A DNA stretch of 64,000 nt from Monoplex corrugatus (Eukaryota; Mollusca; Gastropoda; Littorinimorpha; Ranellidae), in NCBI GenBank assembly GCA_030674185.1, contig JAPXFY010000015.1, positions 28,807,185 through 28,871,184 on the forward strand, given 5' to 3'. Positions 11,259 to 21,972 of the stretch are shown here, one piece after another; the first letter of the stretch is position 1; the number at the start of each line of letters is the position of its first letter. The notes under the pieces were generated by a model that was not told the origin of the DNA, searched no databases, and saw only the letters and a list, made by a program, of their open reading frames with translations. Made by a program: the position numbers and the translations under genes.

Positions 11259-12284
11259 GTAGGTATCAGATCTAAAATTTTACTGTGCCATGACATTGTT
11301 AGAACTTTGTTGTTGATAATATGAAGAGTTCAGTCTTATTAAAAGAGGCAGTTAGCATATCTGCTGGTAATAGCTGATAGCTTAAATAGATAAAACAGTT
11401 GAAAGTGATTTTGGTTTGGTATGAGAGATAGTTTCATTAAAAATGATATAGTTCAGAAACTGAAACCGAAAGCTATATGCTGAAGACTGTTCTGTGTTGA
11501 CTTCTGCATATTATTTTAGATTTTAGTCTTTACTGAATTTGTGTCTCATGCGGTTTTGTAAATGTACCTTGTGCAAATCTATATACAGGGGGATGCAAAA
11601 ATAGGTATACAGTTATGAAAAAAGAAAATGCGCACAATACTCATTGCATTTATGATACAAACAAATGAATATTGCATATACATGTAATAACAAGCACAGC
11701 TTTGATCCCTCAGATACTCAAACTGCTTGCCGTCGGTATTCACACACTCCTATAATCGAGAGCGGAATTAAGCATTATAATAATGATGTGATACTTACTG
11801 TATACCTACTTTTGCACCCCCCTGTATATGTGAATTGGTGTTCGGTGGTAAGGAATTAGAGGTTGAAGATTCTGCATAGGAATATTCTGTCATCACTAAT
11901 GCATTTTGAAAGCAGTTTGTAGGCTGGGATAAGAGTTGTAACACCATTGTTTTTAGGCATAGAATGTACATGTGTTGCCTGTTTTACATGTAACAATTGT
12001 ATTACTCTCCCATATATTGAAGTCATAAGAAAATATTCATCCAAGGAAAAACAGCAACAATGTCAGCCTTTTCAGGCCTTGCTAAAGTTGAGATTCCACC
12101 CCCACCCCCCACCCCCAACAGTTCAGAAAGCATATGCTGATATATTTTGTGATGAATTTCAGCAATTGGTTTATTTTGATAATTGATTTGGCACAAGAAT
12201 GCAGAATGTGCAGAGTTTTTAAAAACTTACATCATACGCCTGTATGTGTAGTCAAAATAACTGTTACCAGGTTTTGTTTTCCAG
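11259..12284 (+). other. POLRMT intron 2
   Basis: A 1.0-kb intron whose only recognisable content is the Tc1-type MITE at 11586-11824. Confidence 0.7.
11586..11824. mobile_element. Tc1/mariner-type MITE, 239 bp
   Basis: Terminal inverted repeats of about 28 bp match with only two differences. The left end begins CAGGGGGATGCAAAAATAGG, and the right end in reverse complement begins CAGGGGGGTGCAAAAGTAGG. The element is flanked by TA on both sides (11584-11585 and 11825-11826), the TA target of the Tc1/mariner superfamily. It has no coding capacity. Confidence 0.9.
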
Positions 12285-12416
12285 GAATCCATGGCACACA
12301 GTATTGTGAAAATGAATCATCAGAACAGAGTGTCTGTTAAGAAGATCCCGCCTGGTATGCGCAGGATACAGGACATCAACATCTACAACAAAATAATACA
12401 TGCTTGGGCCAAGAAG
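12285..12416 (+). CDS. POLRMT: POLRMT exon (start of PPR region)
   Basis: This 132-bp exon (44 codons, phase 0 at both ends) has acceptor TTTTCCAG and donor GTGAAC. It encodes ESMAHSIVKMN, then IQDINIYNKIIHAWAKK, matching the LxLDMYNAVMLGWARQG segment of vertebrate POLRMT, the first helix of the PPR unit. The donor GTGAAC is a weaker site than its neighbours. Confidence 0.85.
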
Positions 12417-13617
12417 GTGAACAAATGGTGTAAAATGATCGTTGGGCAGTTTTAACTTTTTCAGTGCCAGCTGTGTTGCTTGCTTGCATTTACTGATTAC
12501 CATTGATTTTAGGCTGGTCAATTCAACCAAAAATTCTAGCATGCAAACTATAGCTTGAAAGTACACTTACCTTATTTTTTTCTGAAAAGGATGAGTAGAT
12601 TATTTATGTATGATAGTTTAAAGTTTATTTGGCAATTTGTTTAGTGAAGAATGATGTATAAAATCAACCTGAAAAATTGTGCATAATTCCGGGTTATACA
12701 TTATGAGTTATACCATAGTAAATAAGAACATCCGAAGAAAATGTAGAAAGAATAGAAGTGTGTCTCCTTACCCTGTATGGGTATTATTAAATAGTATTCC
12801 ACATTTCTGGTATTGTTCACGTGCTTAGTCCTGCATTCACATAGTGTTTTTTTAGCCAATGGGAAAATGTATTCACTGTAGTTTATGAATATCACCCACC
12901 CCCATACACACACACCTGTCTCAGAGAGAGAGAGAGAGTTGACTGATACTTTTGACACTTACTTATCATTAACATCAGTTTTTATGCTGTGGGGTGACAA
13001 TTCCATTATAAACACGTAGTGACCTTTACTAGATAAACTGTGAAATGCAAAGAACCTTAATGCATTTCACATTTCTCTACCTCACATGCCTCCCTCCATT
13101 CTTCTGACGTACATCTCACCAGCTGTATGCTTCATCTTCTTGATGAAATACTGTTTATAATCTAATGTCTGTATCTTTATGTTTATAAATGAACAGCTTG
13201 ACATTTATGGTCAGTCTCTAATACCATTGATAGTCTACTGTCTGTATGTTAATCTGTTGATGGACAGTTAATCGTTGTCATTAGTCTTTACAAACTTGGT
13301 AACTTTCCTGTGTTTTTCTGTGACCTAATTTGTATGCATATAAATGTGTTTGTATTTGCATGTTCTATCGTAACACTGACATACACATCACATCACTATT
13401 CTTAGAAGAGACATTCATTGTTATTGTTAAATAAGATACAAATTTCAGCACAAAGAATGTCTCAGATGTCAAGTTCCTCTGTGTACGTGTATGCGCGCGC
13501 ATGCAGGCGTGTATGTGTATAGGTGATTGTGCTTGTGCATTCGTGGGTGAGCCATGAGTGCATGTTCATAGGCAAGTGCATGTACATGTGTTGGGTTTTT
13601 GTTGTTGTTTTTTTTGT
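12417..13617 (+). other. Intron 3, 5' part without recognised features
   Basis: AT-rich intron sequence with a short (GA)n run at about 12925-12940 and an alternating GCGCGC / TG-rich stretch near 13485-13590. I see no coding or transposon signature. Confidence 0.5.
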
Positions 13618-13690
13618 TTTTTGTATAATTATAATAATTATCAAAAAATAAAACAAGACAGAGGTATGAAATAGATTGATATATAAGTTG
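13618..13690 (-). repeat. Dispersed repeat, copy 1 (inverted partner at 19.96 kb)
   Basis: About 73 bp (TGTATAATTATAATAATTAT, then GACAGAGGTATGAAATAGAT) recurs almost exactly as the reverse complement at 19957-20032. Both copies end in an A/T homopolymer on the same side of the motif. This is probably the 3' tail of a retroposon, family unknown. Confidence 0.8.
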
Positions 13691-13951
13691 TTAGTTGCCA
13701 AAATTTTTAAAAACACATTTCTTAATCAGCTGTTAAGGGTGGTACTGGTTCATTTCTCTAATTTGCATCTGGTTTTCAGATGTAATACAAAGCTGCGTTA
13801 ACTCTTTGAAGACGTAATATAGTGGCCTTGCACAACCATTGTGGACGTGATCAACAGGACCTGCCACAACCCTTGGTGACGCACGATTTTGGGGGGTTTT
13901 CAAAAAATTCTCAAAAATACAGATTTTACAGCACAAGAACATATTTTATAT

Positions 13952-14178
13952 GAATGAATGAATGAAAATTTATATCGCGCAACAAAAATCTCCATGCTAT
14001 AAAAGCATGCTCGTGGCGCACGGTGGGGGAGGGGGGGGGGCACAAAAACAATTCCACACAGCCTTTGCACCAACATTCATAAAGGCATTCAAGGTATTCA
14101 CATTCAAATAAGCAATCCCATACAACATTAGAAAAAGTGTGTCTTGAGACTAGATTTAAAGGATGAATGAGTCTTTTT
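13952..14178 (-). mobile_element. SINE-like insertion inside the piggyBac element
   Basis: About 227 bp present here but absent at the equivalent point of the derivative at 33.75 kb. On the minus strand it ends GCGCGATATAAATTTTCATT followed by a (CATT)n tail, resembling the GCGCTATATAAATATTG end of the L2-like LINEs in this window. That suggests a SINE or truncated LINE using a related 3' end. It contains a run of about 10 G. Confidence 0.7.
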
Positions 14179-14354
14179 CAAAATATAATTCAGTTTACGC
14201 TCTTTGAGCTGAAACTACATACAAGGACAATACATCTATTCTATTTACCTTCCTAGAAGGTGAAATGGGGTAGGGTTTGGGCTCTGGGAAAAAAGTTTTT
14301 TATTGCAGCCGACGACAGTAATCCAACACATAAAGTCAGTGAAACACCCATTCT

Positions 14355-14960
14355 CATGGGTGAAAGTAGTTCCGGAGTGTTCCGGAATTCCGGAATGAAC
14401 CGATTGACAAAAGTTCTTTTCCGGAATGGCAAACTTGACTTCAGGAAAATGCCAATGCAAAAAAAAAAAAAAAAACGAGAGAGAGAGAGAGAGAGTCTTT
14501 CACACTATCAGCTCGGCTTATCTGCATAATTCAATTATCTATATTATTTTTCCATTAGTCTTCGTTTGTATCGAACGGCGATTCTTCACTGGTGCTTGGC
14601 AACACAGAAAGGGTTTAAAGTTACTTCCCTTCCTTTTCATTCTTGCTCATGCGCATTCCGAGTCTAAACTGGGGGAAAAAAAAGTTTGCGAGCGAAGATT
14701 TGTATCGACAGCAAATTTGGGCCTAACACATGCGATAGCAACAATGAAGGACGTGCCTGTTAATGCAGATGTTTCTGCAATAGACAAATCAGTAAAAAAC
14801 AAGTGGCGATGGCTCTGGCTAGAAGAAGAAGAAGATGGCGATTGTTTCGAAGTGTTTCCATTGCTTCAGGAATGGACGCAGGTTTTCAGGAATGGGAACA
14901 TTTAGAGGACATGGAAATTTAAGGTTTCAGGATTGGGAGATTTTTTCACTTTCACCCATG
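14355..14960. mobile_element. 606-bp TIR element with CATTCT duplication
   Basis: The termini CATGGGTGAAAGT (left) and ACTTTCACCCATG (right) are inverted repeats. CATTCT flanks both ends (14349-14354 and 14961-14966), while the related element at 33.9 kb has one CATTCT at the same position and nothing between. The insert holds poly-A, a (GA)n run at 14476-14495 and a 159-codon frame (14426-14905) with no recognised domain. A 6-bp duplication does not fit the common superfamilies, so the superfamily is left open. Confidence 0.85.
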
Positions 14961-15170
14961 CATTCTTGATCAGGTAATCCAGAAATCCAGGTAATCACAA
15001 GTCCTTGGTATGACCAGATGATATAAAAGAACAAACACAGCTTTGTTTTCACACAGGTGAAGCAGCAAAGTGATTATGATGATCCTTTGAAGAAGAAGAA
15101 GAAGAAGGCCTAAATGTGTCTACAGCTAATACTACTTGCTACACTAATTTGACTAATTGTTTTTTTTTCC

Positions 15171-16401
15171 CTACTGCTTGGTGTAATCCTGCTGGGTGTG
15201 GAAGACCTCAAAGCATTTGAGGCACAGTGCCTTCTTGCAGGCCTTGCACTCAATGTCCGTCGACTGGACTTTCTTCCTGCGCAGCTCTTCTGGGCTTGTT
15301 CCTGCTGCCTTGGCTCTTGCGTAGCAGACTACACAGTTCTTGTAATTCTTCTTCCCACTTGGAAGAAGGGGGACAGAGACAGGCCAGTGAATGCCTGTCT
15401 GGGAGAGTCGAACGACTGACACATCAGCTGGTGCGTTGGCTGGGCTGGGCATTTGGTGGTCAGGCGGGAGCTGAGCTTCATCTTCCGGTATCTGCGCCAT
15501 GCCCTGACAGACAGCCTTGGCAAAGGTGTCAAGCTGGCATGGTTTCAGGCGTCACTGTCTCTTCCACTTGTTGTGGAGGATGTGTGCCTGGATCATGCAC
15601 AAAGTGAGCAGATGTAGAGCCAGCTTCTTCCACCATTTGAAGATTCGACGATGGAGAGGCAAGTAGGAGACCAGCTGATCAGAGCGATCAACCCCACGCA
15701 TGTTCTTGGTGTAGTTGACAACAGCTTGGGGTTTCCGCTTCTGCTCTGCCCTGGTCCTCACGTCAACCATGTCAGGCTTGTGCTTGGTGGTGAGGATGTT
15801 GATCTCCTGCTTGTTCTTCCAGCGAATTACAAGAAGGCTCCCCTTTCGCCGGTAGTCAACGTCACCCTTCCCCATCGGTTTGCCCCACAGTTTCTACCAT
15901 GCCAGTGCCTTCTGCCAAGAGTTTGAAGCCGAGATCAGGGCAACAGTAATAATTGTCCACATATACTGTGTGGCCCTGATCCAGCAGTGATCGAGCCAGA
16001 CGCATGCACACGTCTGTTGGCTTGTTGCTCAGTCCAGGCATATTGCAGTACACCTCGAAAGACCAGACGAACCTGCTTTTGCTCTCGCAGAGCTCATAAA
16101 GTTTGATGCCTCACTTCGTGGGTTTATCTTTCATATAGACCCTGAATCCCACACAACCTTTCCAGGGACAGACGGCCTCGTCGATGGATAGGTTGCTGTC
16201 TGGAGAGTACAGAGCCTTGAATGCCTGTAAACAGACCAATAAAGCCTCATAAGAACATACAAAAGAAGACTTTTCAGTGGGTTTTTTTTTCAAAAATACT
16301 TCAAACTGACTATCACACATACACTTACACACACATACACACACACTTACACACAAATTCACACAAAACACACACACACACACACACACACCCACACACA
16401 C

Positions 16402-16456
<55 letters not shown>

Positions 16457-17444
16457 TATGTCACACAAGTATTGATCACTTGATCATACAAAAACATATA
16501 CAACAAAACACATATTGCTTTATACAGTACACATGTGAAATGAAAAGACAAAGAAAAAGGAATCAATAGGTAATTAGGCCTACCTTGTTCAAGTGGTCGT
16601 AGAAGGGGCGTATCTTGTGAAGAGGGTCATGGCCTGGCTGCCCCCGGGGGATGAACGTGGCATTATCGTTGAGATGGAAAAAGGCCATGATCTGTTTGCA
16701 CCTGTCCCTCTTCATCACCTGTGGTGCAAACTGAGAGGCAACAGAAATGTCCCAGGACCAGTAGTCAGTAAATCGCGGCTTGGGGTTGATGCCAGTGTAG
16801 ATGAGAATCGCGATGAATTTGTGGATCTCATCCTCTGTCACTGGCTTCCACTGTCTGAAGATGGACCTGGGAGAGATGTAGACGCCACTTCGTTCTCTGG
16901 CTTGAATGACTGACCGAGCGTAGGCATTTGTTTCCCTCTTGATCAGTTTGATCAAGTCATTTGTAACCAGGAGTTTGTAGAAGTCGGTGGGTGTGGCGTC
17001 CTCTGGAACATCACACTGAAGTCTTGATTCGCCAGTGAATGGCAGGGGTGCAGGAAAACCACGAACGTTCTTTACCCACTCTCCCTCCTCCCCATCCTCA
17101 GTGTCAGAGTCTATCTCTGTGTCATCACCGTAGAGATCGTACAGATCTTCAACAACAGCAGCAGCAGCAGCACCAGATGGGCCAGGTGTCGGGGTGACAG
17201 ATGGAGGAGTGACAGCACTGACTGAGGAAGTAGCACTGAGATCGCCGTCATTCTCGTCACTGTCTGTGCCATCACTTTCGTTTGCACCAGCCAAAGGCAC
17301 AAAATCTTCATCATCATCAGAGTCTTCAACTTCACTTGTAAGTAAATCTAACTCTTCATCACTTCCCTCCTCCATAATAAACTCCAAAGCCTCCCGCAAC
17401 TGAATGTTTCGCATGACACGTGCTCTCTTGCTCGGCGTCGGCAT
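15171..17444 (-). pseudogene. piggyBac transposase, two exons, inactivated
   Basis: Exon 1 (17444 down to 16584) starts with MPTPSKRARVMRNIQLREAL, followed by the usual acidic N-terminal region and the core (FRQWKPVTEDEIHKFIAILI). A GT-AG intron of 359 bp (16225-16583) carrying (CA)n follows. Exon 2 (16224 down to 15171) holds the three catalytic aspartates of the DDD triad: SIDEAVCP, VYVDNYYCCPD and GVDRSDQL. A C-terminal Cys/His cross-brace (CVVCYA, then CKACKKALCLKCFEVFH) follows. Damage: a TGA replaces the Trp codon after DKPTK (near 16110), an indel breaks the frame near 15870, and another in-frame TGA lies after NKWKRQ (near 15555). The protein served cut-and-paste transposition at TTAA. 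Confidence 0.9.
16330..16455. repeat. (CA)n microsatellite within the transposase intron
   Basis: (CA)n with interruptions. It lies between the donor and acceptor of the transposase intron and accounts for the ORFs at 16111-16475 on both strands. Confidence 0.95.
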
Positions 17445-17617
17445 TTTGGTGCAAGGACGGTCACTCCGGTTGGTTTGGATAAAGGCAAGAAACTGACTAA
17501 TCGGGATAAAATCGATGCAAGGGAAGTAACAAACACTTCAGAATATACCAAAGAGTGTTCCTATATGTGTAGTTAGTTCCCTTAGACCAGCGACCGGCTT
17601 GCATCAATTTTTAAAAA

Positions 17618-17740
17618 CCGCAGCGGAATATCCGCTATCACGTCTCTAATGGTTTGGCCAGCTGCAGCGGAATATCCGTTATCACGTCTCTAATGGTTGG
17701 GCAGCTGGAGCGGAATATCCGCTGTTACGTCTCTGAAGAG
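17618..17740. repeat. piggyBac subterminal direct repeats
   Basis: Three copies of a roughly 45-bp unit, each with the palindrome AGCGGAATATCCGYT followed by ATCACGTCTCTAATGG or a variant. The last copy merges into the terminal repeat. The same three-copy array occurs in the derivative at 34257-34380. Subterminal repeats of this kind can be transposase-binding sites; that role is inferred. Confidence 0.8.
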
Positions 17741-17744
17741 TTAA

Positions 17745-17815
17745 AATGGTCATAGCCCTGATATGGCTGTATGCAGTCGGCTGGGCTTTAAACAATAAGA
17801 ATAAGCTTTTCTCTT
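17745..17815 (+). mobile_element. SINE-like 3' tail abutting the piggyBac end
   Basis: GGTCATAGCCCTGATATGGC, then CAGTCGGCTGGGCTTTAAAC and an AATAAGAATAAG tail. Similar tails occur at about 24089-24155, 24331-24395 and 58067-58100. Only the 3' part is present here, directly after TTAA. Confidence 0.65.
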
Positions 17816-18096
17816 TTTATCTATGTCATGAACATTTTGCCTATTAGAAGTATTTTGTTAACTGTATTTATTATAGCAGTATTGATATCATGCTTTTGAA
17901 GACCAAACAGTATGTCAGTCAGAGTGAATTTAATTACTTCTCCAGTGAGAAGCTGTATATGCTTTTTGACCTTCCCAGAATTTTCGAACTAGGATACATT
18001 GAAAGAAGAAATGCTCTGTGTAGTAGATTTCATTCCAACAAAAGGAACATTTGTTATTTTCTTTTATTTTCATTTTGTGCAGCGATATATTTGTAG

Positions 18097-19044
18097 AATG
18101 AGAATAGAAAATGGTACAAGCTCTTTCCAAAATATCAAAAGAGGAGTCAGGCAAGGTTGTGTTTTGTAACCAGATGTTTTCACTTTACAGTGAAAACATC
18201 ATGAGAAACCTAGAAGAATAGATTAAAGGTTGGAGGAAAAATGATAAACAACATTCGATACGCAGATGACACTGTGCTAATTGCATAAAATGAAAAGGAC
18301 CTACAAAACCTTGTGAATATAATAGAAATAGAAAGCAAAAGTAAAGGGTTGGGGCTAAATAGCAAGAAGACAGAAGTCATGGTAATCAGTAAAAAACAAG
18401 AAATCCCCTTATGCAAAATAACAGCAAACGGCACAACCTTGAGACAGGTTGATAAGTTTAAATATCTGGGAACGATCATCTCACCAGATGGCAGATGCAC
18501 ATCAGAAATAGCCAGCAGAATCGGCCAAGCCAAAACAGCATTCAATAAGATGAAAAGCATTCTAGCCTCCAAATGCCTATCACTTAACATCAGGAAGAAA
18601 GTTCTTGAATGTTATATAGAACCGATAATGTTATACAGTTGTGAGGTGTGGACAGTCAACAAGCAAAGCCAGAACAAGATTGAGGCAGCCGAGATGTGGT
18701 GTCTAAGCAGAATGTTGAGAGTTCCATGGACAGCAAAGAAAACAAACGAGACGGTCTTAATGGAGGCAGACACAAGAAGATCATTGATAAGGAAGATTAG
18801 GAAAAGACCGGCAACATTTATAGGCCATTTTTATGAGGAAAGGGGAATTAGAGCACCTGGTCACAACAGGAAAGGTGGAGGGAAAGAGAGCACCAGGTAG
18901 ACCCAGGGAAAAAATGTTGGATGGACTTGCAGAGTGGCTGAGGACTGAGAGGGTGGAAGATGTGCTTGTGGCAACAAGGGATAGGTATATGGAGGGCCAT
19001 GATCGCCAATGCCATGTGGCAGGCACTTGATGATGATGATGATG
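18097..19044 (+). mobile_element. RTE-type LINE copy A2, 5'-truncated, with 10-bp TSD
   Basis: This is the same family as A1. It is flanked by the direct repeat ATATTTGTAG (18087-18096 and 19045-19054). It ends in a (GATGAT)n tail, as expected for RTE elements. It begins within the RT domain. A frame at 18313-18900 encodes NSKKTEVMVISKKQEI, then KFKYLGTIISPDGR and the C-terminal region. The YADDT box precedes it in another frame (about 18258). Confidence 0.92.
18313..18900 (+). pseudogene. RT C-terminal fragment of LINE A2
   Basis: A 195-codon frame covers the thumb and C-terminal region of an RTE reverse transcriptase (FKYLGTIISPDG, KTAFNKMKSIL, YSCEVWTVNKQSQNKIEAAE). A frameshift at about 18895 separates it from the GRPREKMLDGLAEWLRTERV end in the next frame. 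Confidence 0.85.
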
Positions 19045-19579
19045 ATATTTGTAGGGTATGTATTGTGGAGAATTTTCCATTGTAATTCTCTTAATCTAGT
19101 TTCTTTGGTTATGTTTCAAGACATTGTCCAAAGAGTGTGATTTATCTTGAATCAATTTTCTGAGCCAAAAGTTGTATGCGCATATTGTAATTAAAGTGGT
19201 CACCGTTTCTTTGTTAGTTCACATTTTTAAGATTGCTGCTGGTTTAGCATTATATGCTCCTGCATCACTCCATTTTTTCCACCTGGTTAATTAGATTTAT
19301 CTCTACATCACGGTTGCTTATCTGTTGCTTCCAAGAACTGGGGATAGCATTCCTGTAATGTGAACAGTCTTCATTCAAGTATCTGTATCATATATTTCAG
19401 TTTATTAAATCCATTAATTCTCCAAACTTTGACGTTCAAAGTGTTCTGTTTGTATTTAATTAAATTATTGTTCCAAAGATTTTTATTATGAAAATGTCTG
19501 TGTGTATATCTTTTAATTTTACAAGCATTTTTTTAAGTGGGTAGTTAAAAGTAAAACAGTCCTCCAGAATTCATTTTTT

Positions 19580-19672
19580 ACTTTATTAAGTTAACCTTAT
19601 TTGGATGACTACTTTATTAAGTTAACATTATTTGGATGACTACTTTATTAAGTTAACATTATTTGGATGACT
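19580..19672. repeat. 31-bp tandem repeat, three copies
   Basis: Three near-identical units starting ACTTTATTAAGTTAAC (19580, 19611 and 19642). Only one substitution is visible among them. Confidence 0.95.
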
Positions 19673-19884
19673 GTTTATTTCAAACATGTTGACCATTGGC
19701 TGTGCTTTCAAAGTAAAATTTAGGAATGCAGCACCAGGTTTCGTTATAAGAGTTAAATAAATTACCTATCCATTGTCTTTTTTCTTTTTTTTAGCAAGTA
19801 TGGTGAAACATGATTGATTGCAAATAAAGAAAACACATCCCTTGAGGATTTGGAATGCCTATACCATAGGCATTTCAACAATCC

Positions 19885-19892
19885 ATATATTA

Positions 19893-19951
<59 letters not shown>

Positions 19952-20032
19952 TATATATATTTCAATCTATTTCATACCTCTGTCTTTTTATTTTTTGATA
20001 ATTATTATAATTATACAAAAAACAAAAAAAAA
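19885..20032. repeat. (AT)n microsatellite and dispersed repeat copy 2
   Basis: (TA)n at 19885-19960 is followed by the reverse complement of the repeat at 13618-13690 (TTTCAATCTATTTCATACCT, then TAATTATTATAATTATAC) and a poly-A stretch. Confidence 0.85.
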
Positions 20033-20059
20033 AAAAAAAAAACCCCAACAACAACAACA

Positions 20060-21091
20060 CTTGCAACAAGTGTGCTAATTTTTTTTTTTTTTTAGCACAG
20101 TATTGATTTGCTTACATAGGTTCTGCAAAAGACTATATATGTTCATCGTCAACAACTGCATCTTGTCGTCCAGTGATCTCTGTATTGAATACTTAGAGTT
20201 GTTGCGGATTTCTGTGGATATATATATATATATACATATATATATATGAGGAATGCATATTGCACAGTTGGCTGAATTTAGGACTCAATCAGTTTAAGAA
20301 ACACTTCTGAAGAATTATTCTTTAATTAATTTATTAAGAATAAAATGTCGTAGATTACTTGGATTGTATCATATATACACCAAGATATCTGAGGTTGACT
20401 TTTTTAGATGAATTCATTTAATAGAATAGGTAATAAACTTTTTGTGTGTTGAATATGAAGAGTCAAGGGAGAAGAGTGGCGGTGTACTGTCTGCTTGGAA
20501 AGCAGCCCGTGTTTCATGTAGATAAATTCTGTTGTAGCTTCTTCTTCTGATGCCATCAGTATGGTCAGTCCACATCTGGTGATGAATGTGGTCACCCTTC
20601 TCAGTTCCTGCTTGTTGCCCTTTGAGGTACATGACCTGGTGCTGTTCCACCCGGAAGAAATCTCAGTGAGCAAGAGCCATTCTCCCTTGATGTTGATAAC
20701 CATGTCAACATTTCCATTATATTGCATGGTACCATGGTTTGTTAGAAGGCACCTGTAGGCCTGGTGTCTCTGACTTCAGCCCTCTTGGTTTTGTGTATGT
20801 GTTACCCACCCTTAGCTCATGGCCGAAAGACATTCTGTGAGTACACACATGGTAGGGCTTTAGGCAGCCGTTTAATCCACCTGATGGCTGGGTCAGAAGG
20901 CAATAATAATATTTTGTTGGTGTGGCTTTTGTTGTGGCTAAAATATACTATAAATGACTAATGCTTTGCTCACATGAATGCTTATTTTGTTTAAATGCAT
21001 TTGAAATAAAAAGTGTAAAAATACATCTTTAAGGGCATGAAATGGAAATGATATTATGTAGTTGTTGAACAAATGTATTTTTGGTGTGCAG
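20060..21091 (+). other. Intron 3, 3' part, nothing recognised
   Basis: This stretch contains a poly-T run near 20082 and an (AT)n run near 20220. A minus-strand frame at 20404-20727 (107 codons) has no domain I recognise. Confidence 0.4.
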
Positions 21092-21250
21092 TGTTGTCTG
21101 GCTCAGATCAAGGATTTGTTCTCACTATTGAGAGAAGATGAGCTGAAGCCCACCCTGCAGAGCTATGCTGCTGTGTGGGAGTGCTTAGGACGTCAGCACC
21201 ACATGGATGTAGCCACTGGCCACTATGTGCTGGAGGACATGAAGAAAGAG
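21092..21250 (+). CDS. POLRMT: POLRMT exon (PPR region)
   Basis: This 159-bp exon (53 codons, phase 0 at both ends) has acceptor GTGTGCAG and donor GTAGGAAG. It encodes CCLAQIKDLFSLLREDELKP, then SYAAVWECLGRQ and YVLEDMKKE. Joined to the previous exon it completes a 35-residue PPR-type helical pair ending in the LKPTLQ turn. It corresponds to the vertebrate AGLTPDLLSYAAALQCMGR segment. Confidence 0.9.
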
Positions 21251-21489
21251 GTAGGAAGACGAAACTCCTGATTTGGTGTAGGGATGGTAATAATCTATCA
21301 AGATCTGGAAACAGACCATGAAGTGGTAGCCAACAATAATAAATGAAACACCAATTAGGTCAGTCACAAATGGAGGATATTACAGATGCATTTTATGGGT
21401 GAAAATGAACTAGAGTCATAAAAATGACAAAACTGTAATCCACGGTTATAGAAAGGAATCACAATGCAAGGAAAAGGTGCTGAACACTG

Positions 21490-21890
21490 AGAGTATCACC
21501 TTTCAGTCATTAGGTGATTGTAGGAAAATGGTAACCCTTAAAATTTAGCAATTAAAGTGTGATGTATTTCAGCAATTACTGAGTTCAGTCAACATGCTAT
21601 AGAAATGTTCGCCCTTAAAGCTAACAACTTAACCATTGTTAGAAATATTCACGCTTAAATATGACAAGTTAACAAGTGACATATCATCAATCCAGTCAGT
21701 ATATGATAGAAATGTTTTATCCTTAAAGAGCTACATACTATCATATTTCAGTCAGCATGTAATGGAAATGATTACCTATGGAAGAGTGACATATCGTTAA
21801 CGTTCAGGTAACACAATAGAAAGTCAAGGTGCTATGGAAATGTCCACAGAAATGTTCACCCTAATGAGTGTCATATGAGGGTCATTTAGT
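21490..21890. repeat. Degenerate tandem repeat, about 70-80 bp unit
   Basis: Variants of ATAGAAATGTTCRCCCTTAA, then GTGACATATCATTA and TTCAGTCA, recur about every 75 bp. Related phrases (AAGAGTGACATATTATCAGC) reappear near 23065 and in part near 24405. The copies are old and irregular. Confidence 0.5.
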
Positions 21891-21910
21891 AAATAATGAG
21901 AATGCGTCTG

Positions 21911-21972
21911 TTAAAATGTAAAGAAAATAAGATAACAACTATGTTAAAATGTAAAGAAAATAAGATAACAAC
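21911..21972. repeat. 33-bp tandem duplication
   Basis: TTAAAATGTAAAGAAAATAA followed by GATAACAAC occurs twice (21911 and 21944). Confidence 0.95.

Larger units (their letters stand above)
13798..17744 (-). mobile_element. piggyBac element, nearly complete, with two later insertions
   Basis: TTAA at 13798-13801 and at 17741-17744 brackets inverted termini CTCTTTGAAGACGTAA (left) and CTCTTCAGAGACGTAA (right, reverse complement). TTAA target duplication is diagnostic of piggyBac. The transposase lies on the minus strand (15171-17444). Near the right end are three direct repeats carrying the palindrome GCGGAATATCCGC. Comparison with the 782-bp derivative at 33603-34384 shows that this copy gained insertions at 13952-14178 and 14355-14960. 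Without them the element is about 3.1 kb. Confidence 0.95.

Noticed and set aside
10380..11324. 314-codon + strand ORF as a stand-alone gene
   Set aside because: It has no ATG start, is bounded by a good acceptor and donor, and is in phase with flanking POLRMT exons. The part after 11258 is intron.
14426..14905. 159-codon ORF inside the 606-bp TIR element
   Set aside because: Begins in a poly-A/(GA)n stretch, shows no domain and no homology I know. Not called as a gene.
20404..20727. 107-codon minus-strand ORF
   Set aside because: No recognised domain and no repeat partner. Could be chance or an old element.
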